A stretch of 64,000 nt of DNA. Origin: Haematococcus lacustris (Eukaryota > Chlorophyta > Chlorophyceae > Chlamydomonadales > Haematococcaceae). Below are positions 35,301-43,304 of this stretch, piece after piece (within the stretch, counting starts at the first letter, position 1; the number at the start of each line of letters is the position of its first letter). The position numbers and the translations under genes are program-made. The notes beneath the pieces are model-generated. The model made no database searches and had not been told where the DNA came from. It saw only the letters and a program-made list of their open reading frames with translations. The stretch covers positions 21,081,593 through 21,145,592 of the forward strand of contig JASKMD010000008.1 in assembly GCA_030144725.1 (NCBI GenBank), in the 5' to 3' direction.

Positions 35301-35916
35301 CCTGCTCTCCCCCGCAGGCCAGCCTTGAGGAGCAGGTGAAGCGCACTGGTGGCCTGGACGGCCGTGTGGCTGGCACTGGCTCCGGTGCCTGGTCCCTGGG
35401 CCAGCAGCAGCTGGTGTGCCTCGCCCGCGCCGCCCTGCGCAAGGTGCCGGTGCTGTGCCTGGACGAGGCCACTGCCGCCATGGACCCGGCCACTGAGCAG
35501 GAGGTGCAGGCCGTTATCAAGCGTGTGTTCATGGCACGCACCATCATCACCATTGCCCACCGGCTGGACACCGTCATCGAGTCTGACAAGGTGAGCGGCG
35601 TCTGGCTGTGGGCGCAGGCCAGCAGCCCAGTGCAGAACACGGTGGGGCGGGAGGGAATGGCAGCTGCGGTGAGGGTCGGGCATGCTGAATGTGGGCTGGC
35701 GTCTGAACCTCTGCGTCTGGCTGCCTTGGCCCCCAGGTGTTGGTGATGGAGGCTGGTGTGCTGAAGGAGAATGCGGAGCCCAGCGCACTGCTGTCTGACC
35801 GGGATTCCATGTTCAGTAAGCTGGTGGACAAGACTGGCGAGGCAGCTGCAGCAGCGCTTCGCCAGATGGCAGCGGACTTCTTTGCGTCACGCCGCAATGC
35901 AGGGCATGGGCGGTGA
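28496..35916 (+). CDS. ABCC (MRP-type) ATP-binding cassette transporter, full length
   Basis: There are 23 exons: 28496-28630, 28701-28822, 28906-28990, 29239-29347, 29470-29625, 29813-30221, 30372-30414, 30501-30562, 30704-30959, 31140-31370, 31552-31696, 31846-32504, 32721-32845, 32986-33113, 33240-33392, 33518-33614, 33748-33922, 34035-34119, 34284-34478, 34630-34691, 34882-35130, 35318-35590 and 35737-35916. All phases agree and give 1377 residues. The order is a short N-terminus, TMD1 (about 115-430), NBD1 (Walker [11 protein letters not shown] near 490; signature LSGGQRQR near 583; Walker [11 protein letters not shown]), TMD2 (about 700-1060) and NBD2 (GRTGSGKST near 1150, [24 protein letters not shown]-loop IAHRLD). 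There is no TMD0, so it is a short ABCC. Family members export glutathione or other conjugates from the cytosol, often into vacuoles; the substrate is unknown. Start codon is the least certain part: ATG 28755 is an alternative. Confidence 0.93.
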
Positions 35917-36838
35917 GCAGCAGCAGCAGCAGGCATGGGTGCTGGTAGGTCAGTAGGACAGTGACTGGCAGCAATGCCGGCTGGCAAGGTGCAGCAGAGT
36001 AGGCATAGCAGCATGGCTCATGGTTTGGTGGGCAGTGCCACCGGTTGGGCCGGGCCAAGGGGGCGGGGGGAGGGTGGTTGTCAGAATGTGGCTAGGTGGC
36101 GCCACTTGTGTGGCGTGATCCAGCTGCTGTATATCACCTCATGCTTGGTGGCAGAGGAGGGGGGTAGTGCAGCTGCAGCCAGCCTTGTGCCCTCTGTGTG
36201 GCACTGCTGCGTAAACGCCACAGGATAGCAGGGTACTAATGAACATATGGTGTGCTGTGGGCGTCCACGGCAACCCTTGTATTAGTTCACACCAGATGAC
36301 ATTCGATTGAGAGTTTTTGAGTGGAGTTTGTACGTCAGCACAGAGTGTTGGGTTGTAGCAGAGTGAGCTGCTCTAATTTTGCGGTGTGGACTATGTGCTG
36401 TCGATGTTGGTCAGCTCCCCGCCATTGTAACCTCACAGTTTGCGTCCTGCCGATGGCCCACGAGCTGCATGCTCATCGTAGTCGTGCCAGCTCTGCCAAT
36501 ATAGCTGCGGTGAAGCGTCCGACCAGCTCGACTGCTGAACCATGCTTGCTTGCAATTGGCAGGCTTGTGAATCTTCAGATTTTTACATTCAGATGTTCAA
36601 TGAAAATGAAAGTGTCATGCATAAGGAGAGGAGTGTGGTGTTAGCACTCGACTATCAGTACTGCCTACAGCAGGAGATGCATGACCATACAAGAACCATT
36701 GCAGCCATCAAGCACAGCAGATCAAGATCAATAAGGAGTAGTGCAATATCAACGTCAGTGGCCACAGTGGGGTGGCAGCAACTTCAAACTCGCTGAGCTA
36801 CATGGCATCAACACACAACATCTCAAGGCTCGATGGTC
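35917..36838. other. ABCC 3' UTR and intergenic DNA
   Basis: Short frames only, and no recognised repeat. Codon use and composition become less GC-rich after 36300. I see no further gene before the CT satellite. Confidence 0.6.
36426..36430 (+). promoter_or_regulatory. TGTAA polyadenylation signal, ABCC gene
   Basis: This is the first TGTAA downstream of the ABCC stop, about 510 nt after it. Algal poly(A) signals are often of this form. Inferred from position. Confidence 0.45.
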
Positions 36839-37440
36839 CCCTCTCCCCTCCCCCCTCTCCCCTCCCCCCTCTCCCCTCTCCCCTCTCCCCTCTCCCCTCT
36901 CCCCTCTCCCCTCTCCCCTCTCCCCTCTCCCCTCTCCCCTCTCCCCTCCCTCCTCTCCCCTCTCCCCTCCCCCCTCTCCCCTCTCCCCTCCCCCCTCTCC
37001 CCTCTCCCCTCTCCCCTCTCCCCTCTCCCCTCTCCCCTCTCCCCTCTCCCCTCTCCCCTCTCCCCTCTCCCCTCTCCCCTCTCCCCTCTCCCCTCTCCCC
37101 TCTCCCCTCTCCCCTCTCCCCTCTCCCCTCTCCCCTCTCCCCTCTCCCCTCTCCCCTCTCCCCTCTCCCCTCTCCCCTCTCCCCTCTCCCCTCTCCCCTC
37201 TCCCCTCTCCCCTCTCCCCTCTCCCCTCTCCCCTCTCCCCTCTCCCCTCTCCCCTCTCCCCTCTCCCCTCTCCCCTCTCCCCGCTCCCCACTCCCCTCTC
37301 CCCGCTCCCCGCTCCCCGCTCCCCGCTCCCCGCTCCCCGCTCCCCGCTCCCCGCTCCCCGCTCCCCGCTCCCCGCTCCCCGCTCTCCGCTCCCCGCTCCC
37401 CGCTCCCCGCTCCCCGCTCCCCTATCTCCGCTCCCCTCTC
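36839..37440. repeat. CTCCCCT heptamer satellite
   Basis: Roughly 85 copies of a 7-bp polypyrimidine unit CTCCCCT change to CGCTCCC variants after about 37280. Both strands show long false frames. The strand asymmetry (almost pure C/T) over 600 bp is capable of triplex formation. Confidence 0.97.
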
Positions 37441-37697
37441 GCCACTCCCCGCCCATCCCATACACCACCCAACCATTACACTCAGGCGTTCCCAACATGG
37501 GGTGGTAATCCTCATGCAACGGCAACCCATCAACTCAATCATTTGATGCAACGTTTGTTGCGTTTGCTGCAATGTGGTAATGCGCGTTATATGTCAGACT
37601 GGAATTGCCATCGGAGTCATTCGATGCGGGCAGCCACATGTTACCCCGGATGTGTCCCAATCACAGACCGTGGTTAGCTACACTGGTAAGCTACGTC

Positions 37698-38195
37698 CTG
37701 CCGCAAGGTGGTGGAGAGGGCCAACAGCGGCAAGCCAACCGACAGGGTGCCAGGCAAGGTGGTGACAGTGGATGAGTTCCGCACCAGCAGGGTCAGCTCA
37801 GCGATGGACAGCCCCCAGCCCTGTGAGGCGGAGCTGGATCGCAGCAAGCCCACCAGGCTTGAAAGCTGGAAGCCCAAGCCAGGTCAGGTGCAAAAACCGC
37901 TTGTTGCGGTCAGCCTGGAGCCAGCGGTTCGTGGCGCCAGTGCGGGGGCTCATGTGGTGCCCACAGCTGCACCAGGCCACCCCTAGGGACCTTGGCAAAT
38001 GGGTGGACAGGGACTGCAACGCAGCCCTCAACCTCCAGCGGACAGGGGAGAGCAAGTGGCGCCCACTAGAGTTGTGTAGGTGAGAACACCGAGGAAGGCT
38101 GCCAGACAAGGGCAAGGAGTACCGAGCATTGGGCTTCAAGAAGCTGCGAGACCGAGCCCCCATGGCCCTAGCCCAGCAGCCTGTAGCACAGTAGT
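37698..38195 (+). pseudogene. Fanzor-like C-terminal fragment (right-arm copy)
   Basis: In frame it reads KVVERANSGKPTDRV, VVTVDEFRTSRVSSAMDS (RuvC-II Glu kept) and LESWKPKPGQVQ. A frame change is followed by SLEPAVRGASAGAHVVP or, in the other frame, GKWVDRDCNAALNLQRTGESKWRPLELCR with the RuvC-III Asp. The tail GKEYRALGFKKLRDRAPMA ends at TAG (around 38189). RuvC-I and the N-terminus are absent. Confidence 0.7.
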
Positions 38196-38419
38196 ATAAG
38201 TGCCATAGGCAAAGCTTAAGCTGTTGCTTTCATTAGAGCATGTGTTTCGTGCCAACATCGATTGACCGATCTTCCCAACAGGGGAGGGGTAGGAAAATAG
38301 GTATTGGTACCGGAGGCTTGTCTCATACAAACAGTACGGATCACAGATAACACAGCCCCTACGCATTAGTAGGGGAATAATGTGCTGGGCGGAGCAATAA
38401 AAACGAACCACCTTTCCTG

Positions 38420-38690
38420 CGGGGGGCTTCCAGCCTGCAGGCCTTGTGGCCTTCCGTTTGTTTCGTTGGCTCCTCACAGGCCTGCTGTCCATTCACTGCT
38501 GAGCTAACCCGGCTGGTGTGGAACTCATCCACTAGCGCCACCCTGCCCCGCCGCAGGTCTGGCCACCTTGCAGCAGGCCGGCAGCACCGCATCTGCATTC
38601 CATTGCCAGCGGCACCAGAAGACCAGCTGTTTGACGCAGACATAGCATTCCATGGCACACCTTGGTCATCTCATTCTTGAGGTGTATGAT
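38420..38690 (-). mobile_element. Fanzor-like fragment with DEFHTSRV motif (right-arm copy)
   Basis: This is the inverted partner of 25606-25868. The minus frame gives WSSGAAGNGMQMRCC, VALVDEFHTSRVSSAVNG and ACRLEAPRRKGG. A short duplicated stretch (RPDLRRGRVAL) is added compared with the left copy. Confidence 0.65.
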
Positions 38691-38799
38691 GCACCTGATA
38701 CGCAGGTCACACGTTTTTGACATGACATAACAGGGTCGCACTCAACCTATTTAACCAATCACTTCAGATCATTCAGCTCGTTGGCAAGAAGGCATCGTT

Positions 38800-40278
38800 T
38801 TGAAATGCTGCTCGAGCGCCTGCTGATTGTAACAGTAGTAGGCAAGCTAGTGGCACACCTCCAACACAGGGTGCACATTCACTCACAACTTCACATGACA
38901 CGCGCCCGGGCGCCCTTGGCCCAGTACAGGGCCGAGTCAATGCCAGGTACAGTTACACCTCTTACACTGCATGCCAGGTGGCCAGGGTGACAGTGACGCA
39001 GAGGAGTCAGGGTAGGGGCCCTCACTGCCACTCAGGCGACTGGGGCCATAGGGCCAGGCACGGTCAAGGGGAAGCGCCATGTGTTCGCTTAAAGGGGGGA
39101 AGAGCAGCAGCTTGGGCACCGGGTGCAGCCACCTGCAAGGCGACATAGATCAAGGCGACATAGATAGGGAGCTCAAGGCTCACTCACCTCACTGTCCTTG
39201 GGCCCAGCCACACCATTCCTGAACTTGGGCAAGGAGGTGACGTCCGCTGGGAGCATGCCAGCAGTACGCATCTGGCCATAGATTGCCTGGGTGTCCAGCT
39301 TGAAGTGGTGCGCCTTGCAGCTGCAGCCGGGTGTGAGTGCAAAGGGGGAGGGGGGCCGGTAGGGCCTGGTGTTGAGCTGCCGACCAACTGCCTGCCAGTC
39401 CGCCCAGTCCAGCTGCCAGCTGGCGTGGGCTTCCTCCAGCTGTCTGCTGGTGTCCACTGCATGGCGTAGCAGGTTGCCCCGGTTGACCCCTCCTCCAGCC
39501 AGGCTTTGTCCACCCCCCCCCCCTGACGCAGCCCCAGCAACCTCCGCTGCCTGGTCACCTCATCGCGCATGGCCTCAGTAGGCACCACCCCACCCGTACC
39601 CTTACCCACACCCTGCAGCCAGGTCACCTCCTTCCCCTGCACACTCTGCGCCAACCAGCTGCGCTGACGCTCAGTCCAGGCTGGCCTGCCACCCAAGGGC
39701 AGCCCAAAGCGGCGCTGGTGCTCAAGCCTGCGGCGTCGAGGCGGGCGCGGAGATCCGGGTACGCGGTCAACACATCCTGCACAAGCTCGCTGAGCCGGGA
39801 CTGCTCGCTGACAGGAGGCATTCAGCGACACAGCTGCAGGTACAGGTTCGGCTCAGCCAGGTTGGGGATGACCGCGGCCTCGGCAGGAATTGTTTCAAAG
39901 GCCTCCTGGCCGTCCGGAAGCACAGACACCCGCGTTTACCAGCCGCGCACCATGAGGCCCAAGAACAAGCTCCCGAGCAGCGTCCTCATGCTGCAGGCCT
40001 CCGCCACGGCCTTGATTTGCGTGACGAGCCGCACCTCGACCACTTCGGACGCCACGACCGCTCCCACCTCTAATTGAGGAGCGCACACCGGTAATCACTG
40101 TATGCAGTTTGTACTTCTTGGCGTGCCATGTATTATTCTTGCGACGTGCCCAGCGCGCTTCACCACAAGCCTTCTTGTTCTGCTGCGCCTGGCTTGGTTC
40201 AGGCTGGACGTCGAGCTCACGGTCAACTTCACTGTCCGAGGCATCACGGTTACGTTTATGCTGCCTGCTTCGTTGCAT
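38800..40278 (-). pseudogene. Fanzor-like N-terminal half, degraded (right-arm copy)
   Basis: The minus-strand blocks correspond to 19434-20700: MQRSRQHKRNRDASDSEVDR (40278), VRLVTQIKAVAEACSMRTLL, FETIPAEAAVIPNLAEPNLY, RFGLPLGGRPAWTERQRSW, VTWLQGVGKGTGG, RRLLGLRQGGGVD and LDTQAIYGQMRTAGM. They end at donor GTGAGTGAGC after 39192. Beyond it a scrap of VTLATWHAV (around 38980) matches the middle region of the family. The left arm has about 105 extra bases (around 19978-20110, YDYNTVDDVGSKLE) relative to this copy. Confidence 0.55.
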
Positions 40279-40920
40279 CCCCTATCCCTTACAGCGCCAT
40301 ATCAGTTCTATGTTACATGCTACGTACTTCTTTGTTACAAACCACCAACAAACTTTGTTACGGTTCTTGGGCTGCCCACGGATACATACGGCTCTGGCAC
40401 GTTCAATGAAGAGGAAAGCTCATGCGCACATAGAGCGATTTTGTGCGGCATGCGGGTGCCGCGTCGTAGGGTCGGACAAAGCATGGGAGCTACATTGTGG
40501 CGGTGTGTTGCCGCAAGGGTACATTAGTAATGCTACAGCGACGACGAATTACAGTGCAATACTGCATGAATGCGCAGGCATCCGTCATCGTCGGAACACC
40601 CTTGGGCCTGAATGCATCTCTGTCTTTGAGGCTCTTCCTGTCGGCCCCCACAACCACCAGCCGACATGGGCTACCAGGGACCCGGTCATAACACGCTTGG
40701 CGAGTCACAGCCGCACGAGCCAATCCTGCATCAACGGAACAGACTCCATATCTACATGCCCAGAGAGCATGTCAAGGCAAGCAGCTTGCACTAGTTTACA
40801 CTCGCAATGGCTGCGACAGCTTCCTCACCATACAGGTGCGGGGGGTGCGCCATCACTGCCTTGCTTGCCACTTGACAGTTTCAAGTTGTGCCCCTGATCC
40901 AACATTGAAGTGAAGGGGAC

Positions 40921-40937
40921 CAGCAGCAGCAGCAGCC

Positions 40938-40969
<32 letters not shown>

Positions 40970-40972
40970 GGC
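40921..40972. repeat. CAG trinucleotide run
   Basis: About seventeen AGC/CAG units occur here. The left arm has only a much shorter equivalent (18765-18790), so the run expanded in this arm. Confidence 0.9.
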
Positions 40973-41178
40973 GGCAGCACCCACCCTTTCCTGTGACCAG
41001 CATCAGGACCGCCCCGTTACACACTTACCACCTCATACACTCAGTGGCAGTGCGGCGCTGCTGCAGGGCGAGGCGGGTCTCTCATTCACCGTGCCGCAGC
41101 CCTCATCACCCCTGACTCTCTGGCTCGGGCTGCCAGCCAGCTGTGTCAGCCAGCCAGCCTGACCCCCTTCCCCTGTAG

Positions 41179-42989
41179 GCAGGGCGAGCTTGCAGCTGTC
41201 ACCGCTGGCACGCAACGCTGCCATAATGGGAGCTGCAGCTCTGGTGCTGCCACACTGGTCGGTACCCCCGACGCAGGCAGTGCTGTTGACGTCCCCCGCA
41301 GCAGTGGCGGGGATGGCGCTAGTGTGCCAGCAGGTGCAGGGGCTGCGGGAACTGCACATTTCAGGTGGGCGTGCTGGGGGGGTGGGGTTGGGTGGGTCAG
41401 GGACCTGAGGGTCGAAAGACATGGCTGCCGTGTGTTACCCGGCACATGCAGAAGCATAGGCCTGGTAGGACCCCATGCTGCTGTCAGTGCCACCACTGCC
41501 ATGCAGCAGAGTGAGGTTTAGCGATGGTGCCGCGGTGGGCAGGAATGTATGTGGGTCCTCGTGCAATCTGCCCTGCCTCTTTGCAGTGCCCTTTTGGCAA
41601 GGCGGTTCGGCGGAGGCAGCCGCAGGGGTGGCGGCTCTGTGCGTGCTGCTGCAGCGCCTGAGGTCCCAGCCCGGCCTCACCCGCATCAGCCTGGCCCTCA
41701 CCAAGACCTGCCTGTACGCCCAGCTGCTGCAACAGAGAGGCCCAGGGGGGGTGTGCCCACCTCAGCTGCTGGCGTTGTGGGCGCAGCTGCTGAGGGCGTT
41801 TGCTGAACTGGCGCAGGTCAGCCCCTCGTCCCTCACTAGGGCAGCTGCTGAGGGGGCGCGGGTCAGCCCAGGTGCACTTAGACCTCCAGCCCCTTTTGAG
41901 ACGTGGGCCCTGCCAGGCTGGGTTCACACCTCACCCCGTCTTGTGTGCTGCGCATACACATTCAGCCGTGCAGGGCTGGTGGCCTGTATGGCATCAGCCC
42001 CTGCCCCTAGCCCAGCCTTGATTGAACCCCTGGCCCAGCCCTCCTCTGCCGCCGCCCCCTGGCCTGCAGGCACATCTTGGGCTGCGGGAGATATGCCTGG
42101 CCACACCCCCAGGTGGGCAGTGCTGCCTGGGGCAGGCTGTGGGTGCGGAAGGGCGGCAGGGAGGGTCCAAGAGGGATGGGGATCAGGGTGGTGCGTGTGT
42201 GTGTGTGCCGGGGGGCCAGCAGGCTGATTCCCAGGCGGAGTAATTATCATCTTCTTTGTCTTGTTCTTCTATGTCTTCCTCGTCGTCTTCTATTGTGTGT
42301 AGGGGCGAATCAGGTTTGCTGTTCGTGACACAGAGGCTGATGCCTGGGCAGCCTGATGTGCCTCTCACCTCACTCGGGTTGCAGCTCTGCCTGCTCAGGG
42401 GCAGGCTGCAGACAGATGGGCTGCCGCAAAGCTGCCAGCCTGCTGGCCAGACGCAGCTGTGGCCTGCCTGTGTGTGCAGGGCTGGTGGAGCCGGGTCAGC
42501 TGGCGGCCTTGCAGGTGGCCATGGCTGAGGTGCAGGGGCGGGCTGCGGCTCGCATGGCGGTACTGGCAGGGGCGCATGGCCGGGCGGGTGCCCACAGCCA
42601 CCTCAGGTCAGGGCTGCTTCAGGGGTGCCTCCACTGCCTCCCCTCATGTGTCTACACAGCCCCTCACATCGCTCATGCAACCGCCGCTAGGTGCATGGCA
42701 TGCTAGGGGCCAGTCCCTGGTTGAAGAAGGTGCACAACCTGCCCACCAGTCTGGAGCCATGCCTTGCCCACCCTTCCCTTTTGCCCATTGCGCTAGGCGA
42801 CTGCCGCAGCCTCTGCTGGAGCGGGTGCTGGAGAACGCTGTGCCAAAGACCGCCTGCCGGCTCAACTGGGAGCTGCTGACGTGGATGCCCGGCAGCTTGC
42901 TGGACGAAACCGCTGGACACCTCAACGATGAGGAAGGAGTTGCGATGGCAGATGTTATGGCAGCTGCACAGTGGTTGGGGGCTGCATGA
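41179..42989 (+). pseudogene. Five-exon leucine-rich gene fragment (right-arm copy)
   Basis: The exons are 41179-41364, 41587-41816, 42070-42112, 42405-42606 and 42797-42989, with GT-AG borders and compatible phases, 284 codons, ending TGA. Repeated LRELHISG / LTRISLA / LGLREICLA spacing suggests leucine-rich repeats. A Cys/Ala-rich helical part and the terminal block PLLERVLENAVPKTACRLNW follow. I do not recognise a specific family. There is no start exon or promoter evidence, and it exists as an inverted pair with 16738-18562. It looks like host coding sequence trapped in the repeat. Confidence 0.5.
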
Positions 42990-43134
42990 CGCGCATGAAA
43001 AGAAGCATGCCGATGATGGTGGTTTACATCGCCTGAGTCGTCAGCCCTCTTGTCCCTCACTAGGGCCTCCATTTGAGCCGGATCAGAAGTACCTACCAGC
43101 AGCCACTAGCAGCCACTAGCAGCCACTAACTAGA

Positions 43135-43304
43135 TCCGACTCAAACAGTGTTATTGGGCTGTGTGGAGTAAACCCAGTGCACATGGCACATAAGCCGCCC
43201 TACCACCTACACTATTGCTTGACCCGAGGGCTATGATGTAGAGTTGGCATGACAAAACATGCACTAATTGTAAGCTGATGACAGCTCAACAAAGGGGGCA
43301 CACA
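43135..43304 (-). ncRNA. Conserved 3' segment of the long Fanzor copy: candidate guide RNA and right end
   Basis: The segment lies immediately after the Fanzor stop (TAA at 43305-43307, minus strand). It contains the stem-loop GCATG-TTTTGT-CATGC followed by CAACTCTAC (43243-43262), then CAATAGTGTAGGTGG and GGGTTTACTCCACACAGCCC. The same order is kept after the tails at 4591, 16401 and, more diverged, 27564, 9760, 26035 and 38190. TnpB/Fanzor systems encode their guide RNA at exactly this place. Transcription is not shown here. Confidence 0.5.

Noticed and set aside
36741..37677. Ser/Pro/Leu frames on the plus and Glu/Arg/Gly frames on the minus strand
   Set aside because: A 7-bp repeat shifts through all frames without stops; no unique sequence.
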